The notes: a model not told the origin generated them from the letters alone. A DNA stretch of 64,000 nucleotides from Ptiloglossa arizonensis (GCF_051014685.1 NC_135056.1:1426001-1490000), one strand, 5' to 3'; positions 1-11,660 are shown, counted from the first letter of the stretch. Numbers and translations: made by a program.

Positions 1-889
1 ACAAGGTCAGAGTTCACTTGATTACCTGTTTTGTCACTGGACAAAACAACTAATAACTTCGTTATTGACATAACAAAGTAGTCCCCCCCCCCTTCCTTGT
101 CGGATAAGCAGAGGACAGACATTGTCAACGAATGCAACCGATTATCGTACTGCATCGGTGTTGTCACCTTGACATTCTTTTGTTACAGAAATCCTAAACC
201 TTAAACTACACGTGTCCACTTGAGGGTAAAATTGTCGTGAGTTGCTCTTAAGAGTTTTTCTTGCCAGTGTGGACTGCATTTGAAAGTGACTGTCCGAGAG
301 CATTGTTCAACTGTCTGAGAGTCAGCGAGTCGCGATTTGTTAGCGAATGGACACAATAATACATTGCTCTTGCACAGTTGCTAACAGAATACGAAACAGT
401 ATCGAAATACTGAAAGTACTCTCGTGCAAGTAAAAAAGATGTTGACTGAAAAAGCTTGGAAAGAAAAAAAATTATAAAATTAGTTTTAATTTATGAAAAA
501 ATATCCGTATTGCGGAATACGAAGGATACGGTGGAACCAAGTACGATATCCGTGAAAAAATAACCATGACAAATAACCGTGGAAAAAAGAACAAAAATTT
601 TACACGAAATTGTATGGAAGCTCCTCAATAGAGGAAGTTCAACGCAAAATTCATAATTTACAAAATCACAATAAAATTAATAAAATTATAGTAAATAGAA
701 ACATTATTTTATTATCTAATTACTAAATCTTGTACTATTATCTTGTATTATTAAATTACGGATATTAGAAAAATTAAAAACAAACATTAGAAAAAAGCAA
801 AAAGCAGAAATAGTACGGATGATGTTATATTATAAATACGTGTAACTGGTCCTATCTTCAAGCTTTGCAATTTTTATTGCCACATATTG
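1..889. other. AT-rich stretch without recognisable gene
   Basis: No ORF or domain that I recognise. A 10-base C run lies at 83-92. From about 480 on the sequence is strongly AT-rich and looks like ordinary non-coding DNA or decayed repeat. Confidence 0.5.
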
Positions 890-1590
890 CTAACACAATG
901 TTACAATTTGTGGATCCAGGTTTATAGATTTACAAAGAACTTGGAATTTGTTAGTGATTATACCAATAGAATTTTCTACTATCCATCATGTTCTCGATAA
1001 TCTATATTTAAATATTCGATTCGGTGTCAGTTGGTCGTGGAGTGAATAGTGTTTTAAAATATATCATTTCATTGTAAATGCATCATCAGTGACAAAACAG
1101 TAGTGCACAGGTCTATTTCTGCCTGGTAAAGGTTCAGCATTATTGTGCCCTGTTTAAGCCCCTTACTTAGAGAACAGTTTTAAAATATTCTGCCATCGTA
1201 AATTCTTCCGTTGCATTCCACATTGACGTAAATAAATTTATAATCTGCATCAACAACAACTAATAACTGTAGTTTCTCTTATAATTATAATAATGACTGC
1301 CATTATTTTTCGGAGTTTGTATTACTACATGCTTTCCATCAATGACTCCTAAATAATATAGGAAATTCCATCGGTCATAGAAAGCTTTAGAATATTCTAA
1401 TCATTCAGGAGACGTTGCTGGAAATTGAAAAACAATATCACAAGCGACTGAAAAAACGAGCAAATAAACTATTTTGTAATTGAATAAATGCCAATTTTCA
1501 TGTTTGTAGATTCCAGCAGGATTCTTTTCCTAGAGAAACAAATAAATTTGGTTCTTCTTCTAAATAAATCCAATTCTAATTACAATATAC
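890..1590 (-). pseudogene. PIF/Harbinger (DDE_Tnp_4) transposase remnant
   Basis: Minus-strand translation gives a broken but recognisable PIF/Harbinger transposase core. FYDRWNF lies near 1358-1378 and VIDGKHVVIQ near 1320-1347, the counterpart of the family's GAIDGKH block with the first catalytic Asp. These are followed by a YYNYK-like segment and, after frame changes, by weak matches to the region that normally reads DVG..GRISDGG. The family encodes a nuclear DDE transposase that cuts and pastes DNA. This copy has several frameshifts and stops and no intact ORF, and I did not find its TIRs or 3-bp target duplication. Family assignment is fairly sure; boundaries are approximate. Confidence 0.65.
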
Positions 1591-2800
1591 GGACATTTTT
1601 GTGAATATTTTTTATTAGATTATTATATCGACAACGTAAAGAGTGTAAAAAAGAAGGCTTTGTACACATTCTTGAGGGATGCTCTTATACATCATCCTCC
1701 TAGATGTACAAGAGGTAAATTCGATAACTATTAGTCTTTCATGAATTAGAATTTTGATAAACAGCAGAAGAAATTTGGATGGAACAAGAAGTCAAGGATG
1801 TAGGCCTGAGACTAATACCATCAGTTTTCTTAAAAAAAAAAATGAAAAAATTGTTGAAGCTTTGAAGGAAATTATGATTTACATACATCAGTCTCAAATA
1901 TTGAGTAGAATATATAATATATATAGTTTTAATTGATAGATTTTTAATATTTAAAAATACTACGACATCGTGAATTCCCGGAGCTTGACTAGTCAGTCGT
2001 AAATAGTCAGTAAAAAGCCACAAACGATTCAGTAGAAAAGGAATCAACAAATCTTGTAATTCACTGTGCGGAACAATCATTAACAAATTAAAACGCGACA
2101 AAGCTCGAAGCAGCAGCTAAACGCCCGTTTCGTAATACACATTGCGCTCTTCAACTTAAGCGTTCATTTGAGCCACTACACATTATATTTGTTCCGCATT
2201 TGCGTGTCTACGTTTTTTTTTTTTTTTGTATGTTCTGCTGACAAGGGGACCTTCTTGTCACTATTCTTTTTAGTTCAACTTTGAAATACAAAAATATGTT
2301 TGATTTATTTTTGTATTTAATGTCAATTCCACATGTCATCAATATAAAGACGAAAAATTTTGAATTTTCAATATAAAAAATAGAAGTAAATACAGTAGTA
2401 AAATAGCAGTATATGTCGCATATATTTTTCTGTACTATTCATTCGTATTAGTCATTACCAGATAAATTCTGTATTGGTCATTCATATTGCCACTATCGAC
2501 TCTAATGGTTTTCGAACATATTCCAAACAATTCATACGTAGCAAGTGCGTCCGTATACCTGCTCGTTGTAGGTAACTGTATTGTATTTTTTATATTGTTC
2601 CAATTACTGGACCGTTCAGCTACGTAAGCTTATTGTTAGTGGAAAATAATGAAATATAAAATTAATAATATACAATATTGATTGTTTCTATTAAAAAAAC
2701 GTCTTTTGTATTAATTTTAATGTCATATAGAATTGACATTAAATATAAAAATAAATTAAATATATTTTTGCTTTTCAAAGTTGTACTAAAAAAAGGAAAA
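1591..2800. other. Intergenic, no recognised gene
   Basis: Short overlapping ORFs at 1739-2101 (-) and 2678-2980 (+) show no family I can name and look like chance ORFs in AT-rich DNA. A T run of about 15 lies near 2213-2227. Part of 1591-1740 may be decayed N-terminal Harbinger sequence. Confidence 0.4.
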
Positions 2801-2809
2801 ATAGCAATG

Positions 2810-2885
2810 AGAGGCCGGGCATTCGATCCCATTAGCAACAGCTTCCTAGTCACTCGCTCTATCGACTTACCCAAAACTTGCTCTA
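2810..2885 (-). repeat. tRNA-like / SINE-like segment
   Basis: On the minus strand a string resembling a tRNA D-arm (gtcgatagagcg) is followed about 30 bases later by GGGATCGAATGCCC, which resembles a T-arm with a TTCGAAT-type loop (a B-box-like element). No clean cloverleaf or CCA context is visible, so a tRNA-derived SINE or decayed tRNA pseudogene is more likely than a working tRNA. Confidence 0.3.
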
Positions 2886-2980
2886 TTAAAAAGATTCATG
2901 TAATTCATTTATTATGTGTGTATCGAACTATAAATGAGAATATCTTGAAAAGGAAGGCCTACTTTGAAGAAACCTATTAG

Positions 2981-3467
2981 GGTTTTTAGATACTAAATAT
3001 GTACCACAACTTGTATCTGCTACTGTTTCAAAATCGATTTCCAGCATCGTAAGGTTTCCTTGTAAGCGCGACGTAACTTTCAATAAAGTTTATACAGTCC
3101 ACTGAAAGTTCGGCAATGAGAAGATCTCATTATCGCGTCATTCAAAGAACCCTCGCCTTAAAAAACCTTAACGATGTTCAAAACACCCCCAGTTCGCCGT
3201 CAATGCGAAGGTTATCTTGATTCTGTTCCCGGGGGGAGGGGCCAGTCCTTTCTCTGATAAGGGAAGAGAGTCGGCTTAATGCCGTCATTATCCTGAAGGG
3301 AAAGGGGGGGGGGGGGGAGCGAACAATTCATCCCGGCCCACTCGGCAGCAAGAGGTCATCCAACCATCTCCTGATGGCAGCCGCTCTTCCGGTAAAATGG
3401 CTGCAGCAGAAAGCCAAGCTGCCCGACTTGGAATAGGAGACAGCTCGGCTCGGGCGCACCGTCGCGG
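2981..3467. other. Spacer leading into the R1-like fragment; 14-G run
   Basis: The first part is AT-rich with nothing recognised. From about 3220 the base composition changes to GC-rich, marking the edge of retrotransposon DNA. A run of 14 G occupies 3304-3317 and could be an assembly weak point. Confidence 0.4.
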
Positions 3468-5300
3468 GTGGGAATGACACCTGCACGAGTCGTACTGCAC
3501 GGATCCCAAGGTTCTGCAGATCGTCATCAAACAGCCAAGGGTCACTGCTGGAAGGAGCTCCTCGAAACTCTCGAGCAAAATCCACGGGAGCGCCCATACA
3601 AGGTAATGTTAAACAAATTCCGCCCATGGGAGCCCCTGCTCCCGAGGGACGTGATTAACTCACTCCTCCCCAAGTGGGTGAGGGTGAACCACGTCCCGCA
3701 CCGGACCCGACCACCTGGTCTGCCGAGCTAGAGGTCACTGTTGACAAACTGGCCGTGGCCATCCGAAGGGTTGGAGTGAAGAACACCGCCCCGGGTCCTG
3801 ATGATATGCACGACTGGATCTGGGTTTTGACTCAGTGCGTCCTTGGAGATGGCCTCCGGCAGCTGTTTCACCGCTGCCCAGAGACCGGACGATTCCCCTT
3901 CAACTGAAAGATGACACGAATGGTCCTATTCCTAAAGCAAGACTGGTCAGCTATCGCTGCATTCGCGTACCGACCCATCTATCTCTTTGACGATGCGGAA
4001 AAGTTGTTTGAAAGGGTGCTGACGGCCCGCATCATCGACCACTTATCGCGGGCTAGGCCCGATTTAGCTGAATGCCAGTTTAGGTTTCGGGAGCGCCGTT
4101 CGACAATCGGCGCCATTTGTCGTGTGCGGTCCTTTTCGGCTTCGACCGTCTCCCAGGGTGGGATGGCACTGGCGGTGACGTTGAATATTGCCAATGTCTT
4201 TAATGTCCTACTCTGAGGGGGCAATCAGACGGCGGCTCGAAGAATATTAAGTTCCCACCTATCTAAAGGCAATGGTCGAGGACTACCTCCGCGATAGGTG
4301 GATCGAATATCCGGGCCGGTAAGATATGGAGCGGAGAGAGGTGTACTTTGGGGTTCCACAGGGGTTTATACGGGGGCCTCTGCTATGTAACTTTGGATAC
4401 GACATAGTTCTGCGGGCCGCGGACTTCGTTGACGGCTCTCAATAAAACCGAGATGCTGGCAATTCATGCACCTTGGGGAAAACCACCTCCTCCTCCCCTG
4501 ATTCGGGTTGGTGAGGCCGTTGTCGAGGTAATATCCCAGATGAGGTATTTGGAACCTCACTTCAACAACCACTAACGGTTTCTGTACCATTTCCGGTCCC
4601 TAGCTCCGCGGTTAGAGGAGGTAGTCGGCCCTCTAGGCTGGCTCCTCCTCAACCTGCGGGGCCCAAGCGACCATGTCCGCCTCTTTTACGCGGGCATGAT
4701 CCATTCGGTGGCCTTGTATTGGGTCCTCGTATGGGCAGGCGACCTAGTCGCTTCCCGGCTCAGCCAACCCTTGCTGCGCCGTGCCCATAAGCAGCTGGCA
4801 TTGCGGGTTGCCCGTGGGTATAGGACAATGTCCTACTGGCAGGGATAGCCCTGTTGGACTTGCTAGGGATACCTCTAGCTGGACGTTCCACGGGCGGGGG
4901 ATGGTCGTAGCAGGACAGGAGATGGAAGCCCTCAGACGCCAGGCGCTGCAGTCTATCCTGCTGCGGTGAAAGTAGTGGCTGGCCAAACCGATCTTCGGAC
5001 CGAGGGGTGCTTCGGATGATATCTGCGCCGTATAGGCAAGGAGGGTACGGCGCATTGCTGACACTGTCCAGCAGATCAGTGCACATAGCGCAGCACATCC
5101 TAGAAGTGTGCCCAGCCTGGACGAGTGAGCGTCGTGTCGTGGTCGGCACGAATGGGATAAATCTCTCGCTGTCAAGAGTGGTAAGAGCCATGCTCGGCAG
5201 CGAGGAAAAGTGAAGCCTTCTGGACGTGGCCTCCTTCTGTGAAACGATAATTTTACAGAAGGAGACCGCGGATCGGAGACGAAAGCGGGTTCGTGAGAGT
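3468..5300 (+). pseudogene. R1-clade non-LTR retrotransposon ORF2 (reverse transcriptase), degenerate
   Basis: Successive plus-strand frames follow the order of an R1-type ORF2. A pre-RT segment (KELLETLEQNPRERPYKV, ~3550-3610) comes first, then the RT entry block VKNTAPGPDDMH (~3775-3810), the YRPI and KLFERVLTARI blocks (~3970-4035), and DLAECQFRFR..RSTI (~4070-4115). After further RT blocks (DRWIEYPG, ~4290-4317) comes a C-terminal segment at 5007-5213 with CPAWTSERRVVVG and LSLSRVVRAMLGSEE, typical of the end of these proteins. The YADD-containing part is missing around 4400-4450, and there are many frameshifts and stops. The GC-rich composition contrasts with the surroundings. The element copied itself by target-primed reverse transcription; this copy is dead. 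Confidence 0.85.
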
Positions 5301-5900
5301 TCGAATAGGTCCCTTTAAGAGCGGTAGGCGGAAACGCATTAGACTGGCGCCTCGAACCTCCGACTGCGTCTCATCTGAGAAGAGGGTGGCTCTTAAATGA
5401 GCAAGAGGGTTACACTCTCGGGGGTAAGGGTCAGTGCTCCTGCCAAGAGCGGACACAAGATAAATTCCGCGTCGACAGTCAGGTGACACCTTGCGTTTCC
5501 GTGCCGTTGGGCACAGCTACGGGGACCGCGGGCGGTCGTGTAATTGGGGCTCACGGCCCCCCTTTGTTCGACGGGGCAGAGCCACCCTTCCACGAGCGTC
5601 CAGGCGCTATGGAAAGTAGAGGGGGTGGTAAAAATAATCCCGGCCCCTCTTCAACGTAAGTGGTGTTTGGCGCAGCAATTATACTGCACGGAAGTGCACC
5701 GGAAGCGGTGATGCGATTCGGTTCTCGGTGGACCTCCGATAACGTGCGAGGATGATCACCGTGGTGAGTTTTAGTGGGTAGGTCCCGCATTGGATCGTTC
5801 CACTTGCGGCGAAGCCACGGACTTATAGTAGAAGTCCACCAGAACGAGGTGCGAGCCTTAGGTCCTGTACGGTGCGGTAGTGGTTGAGGTTGGAGGAGGA
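5301..5900 (+). repeat. GC-rich 3'-UTR-like region of the R1-like element
   Basis: This GC-rich stretch follows the ORF2 end. Part of it (about 5420-5465) resembles the region just after the second R1-like C-terminus (about 18170-18220), as expected for a shared 3' UTR. A TTTTAGTGGGTAG block near 5770 recurs near 46571, with a variant near 43771. The ORFs on both strands here look like composition-driven artefacts. Confidence 0.45.
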
Positions 5901-5937
5901 GCCGGGGAACTATTATTTACAGGCATCCCCGCCTCCT

Positions 5938-6310
5938 TCAGGCGTTCTTCTCGCGCTGTTGACGACAGTGGCGCCACCGTCCACGTCTATGGCTGACGGC
6001 GCTGCTACCACCGCCACCAACTTCTCCGCTACGGGCGCTGCACCGCCCGCTGCTGGGGCTGCACTCAACGGGGCCGACCGGGGCCCCTGTGCTCGCTTCT
6101 CTTATTCCCGGGAGAAGGGGACACAATTTTTGCCCTCCATTCTCGGTGCGACGGGACTTTCCAAGTCCGCACACAGCGGGCATTTGGGTGCCGCCGCGCA
6201 CTGGCTCGCGCGGTAACAGTAGCAAACACCACTGCAGTCCGACACGGAGGTGCACCGCTGTCTGACGTGGCTTGTCTCTAGACAGCTGCAGCACTGGAAT
6301 GGGCATTATG
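5938..6310 (-). pseudogene. R1-like ORF1 (gag) C-terminus with CCHC knuckles
   Basis: On the minus strand one frame shows tandem zinc-knuckle remnants: HVRQRC with an upstream Cys, a cysteine-rich CYCYRAS stretch, then CPLCADLE (around 6150-6180), followed by PRMEGKNC. The CPLCADL..HR-type block is characteristic of ORF1 in R1-like elements. ORF1 encodes an RNA-binding nucleocapsid-like protein. Several Cys/His positions are damaged. Orientation is opposite to the neighbouring ORF2, so two copies met here head to head rather than forming one element. Confidence 0.6.
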
Positions 6311-6494
6311 CAAGGATTTCAATCCTCGCCGCCACTCACCCCACCTCCCGGCCTCTGCCACCTTTCGAGCGGTAGAGAGAGGGCACCAGGCCCAAACCGA
6401 TCCCAGATTGAAGGAAGAAATACGGATTTCTCGGAACTTTATATCCCCTTCCAAAATGTCAAAAATGTTGTTTTTTCTTCTTCCACCCAAATTG

Positions 6495-7260
6495 TCGGTT
6501 TTTTTTAATTAGGGTTGATAGCGATGTCACGATCTTTGCATTATCTTTGATAACTTTTCGGAAGTATCTGCTTAACCCGAGAAAATTTTATAACTGTTTT
6601 TTATTTGTAGGTTCAAGATATTTTTGTACTGCTTTAATCTTTGTATTACCTGGGTAATCTTTTCCATTTTCTATTTGGTAGCCTAAGTATTCTATACTAA
6701 TACGTAAGAGTTGGCATTTATCCCAACTGATTGTTAATCTGTTCGCGGCTGCTACTTTTAATGCTTCTGTTCATTTGTTTAATGCGTCTTCATCGTCTGA
6801 TCTTGGTATTATTATATCGTCGACATATGTAAAAGCTATCTTTCTTTGAATGGGGTCTCGAAAAACGTTATCTATATATCTTAAAAAGCTAGTGTCACTG
6901 ATAAATTGTTCAAATAATCACTTTAAAAATTCGTACTGTGCATCAGGTGTAAGAAAATCAGTGTACTTAATGCTTTTTTTTACGATTAGAACGTGTAAAT
7001 AAATATTTTTTTAAGTCGATCATGAAAAATACACGTGCTTTTCGTAATTCGTCTATTTTTTCTTCAATGAAAGCCATTGGAAAGTGGTCGCGTTTAATTC
7101 TTTTGTTTAGTTCTCTATAATCGATGCAAACTATATATATAATATATATATATATATAGTATGATCCATTTTTTTTCGAAACGATGACCATTGTACTCGC
7201 GTATTCGCTCGTACTTAGCCAGATCGCCTTTTTCCTTAACATCGAGTTGATTATCTAAAA
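6495..7260 (-). pseudogene. Ty3/gypsy reverse transcriptase remnant (gypsy copy A)
   Basis: The minus strand encodes STSEYASTMVIVSKKNGSY, then CIDYRELNKRIKRDHFPM and IEEKIDELRKARVFFMIDL (6967-7242). After a frameshift come TYVDDIIIP (~6815-6840), the Y(V/M)DD catalytic block, and YLGYQIENGK (~6680) and FLGLSRYFRKVI. This is a Ty3/gypsy RT in normal order. An AT microsatellite interrupts block 1 near 7135-7160. The copy ends near 6495, where sequence next to the minus-strand R1-like ORF1 begins. RNase H and integrase of this copy are absent. Confidence 0.85.
7135..7160. repeat. AT dinucleotide repeat inside gypsy RT
   Basis: A run of TA/AT units lies between the KKNGSY and CIDYRELN codons of the gypsy RT. 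It reads as Tyr-Ile repeats in the minus frame and keeps that frame open. Confidence 0.9.
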
Positions 7261-7429
7261 CTATTTTTTCTTTGGACGCTAGCGTTGGGGTCTTCAGTTG
7301 ATCGAAATATTATCTTTTAATGCTATTGTTGTCTCTTTTTTCGTCGCTGACTTATATTCGTTAATTAACGTTTTAATTCTGTTTTTGTGTTGATGTTTAA
7401 CATCTAATTCACTTACTTCGACGCATGAT

Positions 7430-7920
7430 TTCTCTTAGTTCTTTAAATGCTGCGTCGATGATATTCGTTGCATTCGCTGCTTCTACTTCCACAGTGCCTT
7501 TGCTGTTTCTGGAGGTTATCGTGTGTTCTGTTAACTTATGTTATTTTTATCCAGTTGCATTTCGGGGAAATTTTGTCCAAAAATTACGTTATAAGGAATT
7601 TACTGCGATGGGACGATGAACAATTTTATTCCGCTATAAGACATTATCGGCTACATGTACGACGGCATCAAAGGATCCAATGGCCTTCGTTGTTGCATTG
7701 TACGGTACCCGTAATGCTCTTCGTTATTGTCATAATGGTGGACAAGCAATTTGTTCGTATTGATTTTTCTTCATTAGCGATGTGTTGGTTCCTAAATCGA
7801 TCAATACATGGCACTCTGTTATTTATTTTATCATCACCCCTATTAGCTATCTCACGTATTGCGTAAACATATTGTTGATTCGTTTCCTGTGGTAATCTTC
7901 TACGCTGAAACAATCGTGAA
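7430..7920 (-). pseudogene. Ty3/gypsy gag C-terminus and retropepsin (copy A)
   Basis: The ORF at 7668-7913 starts with a gag-like segment (QETNQQYVYAIREIANRG). In an overlapping frame, LIDLGTNTSLMKKNQY (around 7745-7800) matches the start of a gypsy aspartic protease, where the family motif is D-T/S-G. Further along, IPYNVIFGQNF (~7560-7600) matches the VILGRDF block that ends such proteases. It lies upstream of the RT of copy A on the same strand, as expected for gag-pro-pol. The middle residue of the catalytic triplet is Leu (DLG), and frameshifts make the copy nonfunctional. Confidence 0.7.
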
Positions 7921-7955
7921 TGAATATCACCGCACTGTTTGTTTTACAAGCAAAT

Positions 7956-8240
7956 TCACTTTTCAATCTTTTTCGCAAATCTTTTCGCGACAGAATGCGA
8001 CTTTTCGCCAGTATAAATTGTTCTGCCGATCCTTCTAGTATCTATTTTGCGATTACTTTCTAGCGAGTTTTCATTTTTTTTTTTTTTTTGGTTGTGCTCA
8101 TTGTCTTTGGATTTCTCGGATTCTTCACTTTCACTCTCTTCTTCTTCTACGTTTTCTTCGTCGTTCTCTTCTTTCTGACCCGTGTGCTTTTTTAATATGC
8201 CATGTAATATCTCTTTCTTCCCTGTTGAGTACAATCTCGT
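7956..8240 (-). pseudogene. Charged low-complexity ORF upstream of gypsy gag
   Basis: A minus-strand ORF of 92 codons with an acidic Glu/Ser/Asp tract followed by a Lys run and a basic end. I recognise no domain. Its position just upstream of the gag/protease fragment suggests a gag N-terminal region or spurious ORF over an A/G-rich tract. Confidence 0.3.
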
Positions 8241-9690
8241 TTCCTCTAATTTTTTTGCGATGTTGTGGCACTTTCATTTTCGTAGTTTTTTCTATACTCG
8301 TCGCAGATTTTTTGTTTCTTTCAACTTTGTCAATCGCTGTATAGTTTTTTCGTCATTGCTGACTTCTTCGGACGTTGCATTACTTAACTCTCCACAAATA
8401 TGAATATGAAATCAGACAAACGTACTAATCTACGCCTCATCATCGACTGCCCTTTTTCCACGTTTCCTTTGCACGCCTGTCCTCCTCGATCGCTCCTGTT
8501 TCTTTCTTTTGGTACGCGCGCGCGCACGCACGCACATATACATATACACGCGTACACACAGTTTGTCACGTGACGCTTTCTCCGTCGCGGTCAAGTATTA
8601 CTGGCTCTTCGCATTATCATTTCCGTTCTCACATATATCTCATCAATGTTTCGAGGCCCGGTAGTTTGATCGGGACAAATTGCGGGAGCACAAGTTTAGC
8701 ACAACGAATGGCGGGAGCAGGAAGTTTTAGGTCACACAATGAGATGGGGCAGTTGAAGTTTCTCTGAATTGCCGAGACGTAGTTGGCGAACTGTATTATA
8801 ATATATTGACTTGAGACGTCGCGTACACTTGATTTGGCGTGACTTATGGTCAGCGTGAGATAGCCACGACGACGACACAAAACCGCGCGGATCTACTCGA
8901 ACTTACCGAGCGTGAAACAGAAGCGGATGAGAGAGCAAGAGAAGGGTCGTCCGCCGGACGGATCACGAAAACTAAGTTTCAACACAACGAGAAGGCTAAT
9001 TCGATAGCTCGGATACTCCACGTAGTCTGCATTCTGTGCTCGGGTTTGAAATTGTAGACGCGTCTTTTGTTGCAAATGATTCAAGGAAGATTTCTTGTTA
9101 TAATATTATACTTTTGTACCAGGAAAATACTTCACTGTCGAATAGAAAACACAGAAGAAACTTGTTTCGACGTACAGAATATATTATGTGCGTTCAAAAT
9201 ATACTTTTAGTAGGATTAATCCAATACAGGTCAATATAATTGCACATTGCACGCCAGTTCAATATTAGCAACTGAAAACTTGAAGGAAACTGGCAGTATC
9301 GCGTTTACGCCGGCTACAACCGAAGCTCGTACACAGAGATCATCGTGTGGATGCTTGTACACGAAGGTCATTGAATGGGGGAATAAAGGGTTAAAAACTT
9401 TTATTAACTCTAGTCTCTGCCAGTAGACATATAGCCATATCCATTATTGTTCTATTTAACTAATTATTTAGCTACTTCATTTAATTCGTATAGCAGACAT
9501 GCATTTACCTGAATCCCCTTTCTTCTTATAAATTGATCAATTTTGTGGTTTTAATACTCTGTAACGTCGGAAAGATTACAAATTAAAGTGTTTCACAAAG
9601 TTCTGATGATGTACTTTATTTAGACAGAAATACTCGGTCGGTCGTCGGAATGGTGGTTTATAGTAAGTGGATCTCGACAAGAACTAGTGA
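8241..9690. other. No recognised gene; possible LTR/leader of gypsy copy A
   Basis: A microsatellite of CG/CA/TA units lies at about 8515-8560. The rest has only short ORFs without a family match. By position, the 5' LTR and leader of gypsy copy A should lie here, but I could not define LTR ends. Confidence 0.35.
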
Positions 9691-9949
9691 AACGTTTCCT
9701 TTCGAGTTTATTTACATGTATCCCCGGAAAAGAAACGCCTTTTCCGAGGGTTCATAGATGTCCTTCGTTGCCTCCGCTCTCTTTGTTGAGAGGCAAAGAT
9801 TCCTTTGTTGAGTGGCGTTGTCTTCAGAGGCGCGAGATTCGGGATTTTCCGGGTCCCTGTAGTGATACACGGCTGGCAATGTTTCCTGCTTGAAGTCTGC
9901 CGCGCACGTGAAAATCGTAAATGCACAAAATGACACTTTTCTTATTTAT

Positions 9950-10164
9950 TAGGGTCGTTAACCGTGTGCTGCTACAACTCTTTTCCATTATCGCATCTGA
10001 TTTTCTTAACTTTCTTCCTTGTTTATTTTTCACTTTACTTCATTTATACATACGTATACTTTGAATAATTTGCCATAGTTATCAATAACAAACATGAAAT
10101 ATCTCTCACCTCGACATCTGTGTGAATAATTTCTAAAACTTTCTTCGCTTGAACCCTGCTGTTC
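9950..10164 (-). pseudogene. Ty1/copia integrase fragment
   Basis: Reading down from 10164, one minus frame gives QAKKVLEIIHTDV (first catalytic Asp block of copia integrase), then after a stop and loss of sequence KKVKKIRCDNGKEL (second catalytic Asp block). The spacing is shorter than in a full domain, so there is an internal deletion. The fragment stops abruptly at a TTAA next to the Kolobok-like element. Confidence 0.65.
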
Positions 10165-10167
10165 TTA

Positions 10168-11358
10168 AGGGGCACATTGTGTATTTTGTTTTCTATGCAA
10201 AGAACAGACTTAGTATGCTAATATTATGGTTTTGCTATTCGACGAAATTTCCATTGCAAGGAGACAATGAAAAAAGTAATATGGAGCACGTTTTTCATTT
10301 CGAAAAATTTGTCAGATAAAAATCCTCTTGGCAGGTGGCAAACGCAACGAATGGTTTAAAAAATTATATCCAGAAAAATTCTCTGCCACGAATTGCCCAG
10401 GACACGATTCGGCCAATTTATAAGAACTTCAACACCGACGAGCTATTACAAAGGTGTGAAGGTGGTTTTATACAAAATATCAACGAGAGTTTGAACTCAA
10501 TCATTTAGACAATAGCTCTTAAAACAATGTTTAGTAGAATAAATACAGTTAACATTGCAGTAACACTTTTAATAATGGTTACAACATCCTGTTAATGATA
10601 CAATTAATGAGTTTAACAGTAGGTTCTATCAGTTATGATTATTGTCAAACAAACGAGCGATGACTAAGTAAAGCTGCAACAGAGATTGAAGGAAATAGCA
10701 GAAAGGCTCTACAATTCCTTAGAAAAATCGGAAAAGAGAAAGCCGACAGTTTTTGTAAGGCAGAAGAAACATTATATGGACCTGAAAGAGTTGACTGAAG
10801 GTAAAATTTTAAAAATTCTTCTGTATTGGACAAAATAGATATCTTAAAACTTGTTTCACAATTTTCTCAAATCTACAATTTTCAACCTGACCGTCACGAA
10901 ATCTCCGGAACTACACATCCGATTTACTTCAAGTTTTCTAGAAATATTCTGCCTAGAGTATTCTACAATGTAGAGTACGATTTTTTTAATATGTTAATAT
11001 TGTTTGCTTTTTTTTCAAGCTTCGACTATTTCTACAATTATTAAACTTTTCAAAGAATCATACGCTACTTTTTGGATGATAGTTTCTAGTTTATGAATCA
11101 ATAAAAATTTTTTATTTTAGACCTCCCAGTTCTTGCCAACTGTAACTGGCCAACAAACTATGTTCCGCCAGGAAGGGTTCTGAGAATAGCGAATAACTTC
11201 GTCATTTTATATGATTTTTATTTTCACAAAATTGTAGAATAAAGCTGAGAGTTATACTTATATTCTAGGAAAAGGACTAAATTTTTCATTTAGTAACTAC
11301 TTAAAAAGAGAATTCCCAAACTTTATCCATTTTTTGACGTCTCAGAGTGGTGTCCCCC
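10168..11358 (+). mobile_element. TTAA-bounded DNA transposon with Mutator-domain/Kolobok-like transposase tail
   Basis: The left boundary reads TTAA then GGGGCACA (10164-10175). The right boundary reads TGTCCCCCC then TTAA (about 11351-11362), giving short inverted termini flanked by TTAA. Plus-strand frames at ~10380-10800 give DELLQRCEGGFIQNINESLN, matching the RC..G.TQN.NES.N block of the insect Mutator-like transposase domain, and end with KEKADSFCKAEETLYGPE, which resembles that family's C-terminus. TTAA targets are typical of the Kolobok superfamily. The catalytic part is missing here and frames are broken. Left flank is copia and right flank is gypsy, so it is not a clean insertion. 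Confidence 0.5.
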
Positions 11359-11363
11359 CTTAA

Positions 11364-11660
11364 GGAAACCATGATTGTTGAACGCCAACTTTACCATTAG
11401 TGGTCTGCTGTATTCACTTACACTCTGTCTAATTGTTCCCTCTTTCAACCACTCCTCCACTTGCTTCATTAATATCTTTTTCTCCTTTGGAGCCAACCGC
11501 CTTGGTTTGGAATAAACGGGGATATCATTTGTCTCGTTCGTCTATTCTCATTATCCAGCTAACATCTTCAATTTCTTTCATTACGCTTTCATTGCTTGTA
11601 TCCATTAATGTGCCACCCAGACCTAACCCAGACTTAATGACCGCTGTTGTGGCTCGCTTT
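11364..11660 (-). pseudogene. Ty3/gypsy pre-RT/RT entry fragment (copy B)
   Basis: The minus frame gives VYSKPRRLAPKEKEI-type sequence in pieces (about 11470-11530), then QVEEWLKEGTIRQSVSEYSS-like sequence to ~11400. This matches the entry into gypsy RT, just after the protease of copy B. It breaks off near 11364 at the edge of the TTAA-bounded element. Confidence 0.6.

Noticed and set aside
5600..5900. R1 endonuclease start on the minus strand (LNHYRTVQDL near 5865-5895)
   Set aside because: The resemblance is brief and the region also matches plus-strand 3'-UTR-like repeats, so it is not strong enough to call.
5884..6216. 110-codon plus-strand ORF rich in Ala/Thr/Pro
   Set aside because: It is antisense to the R1-like zinc-knuckle ORF1 and reflects GC-rich composition.
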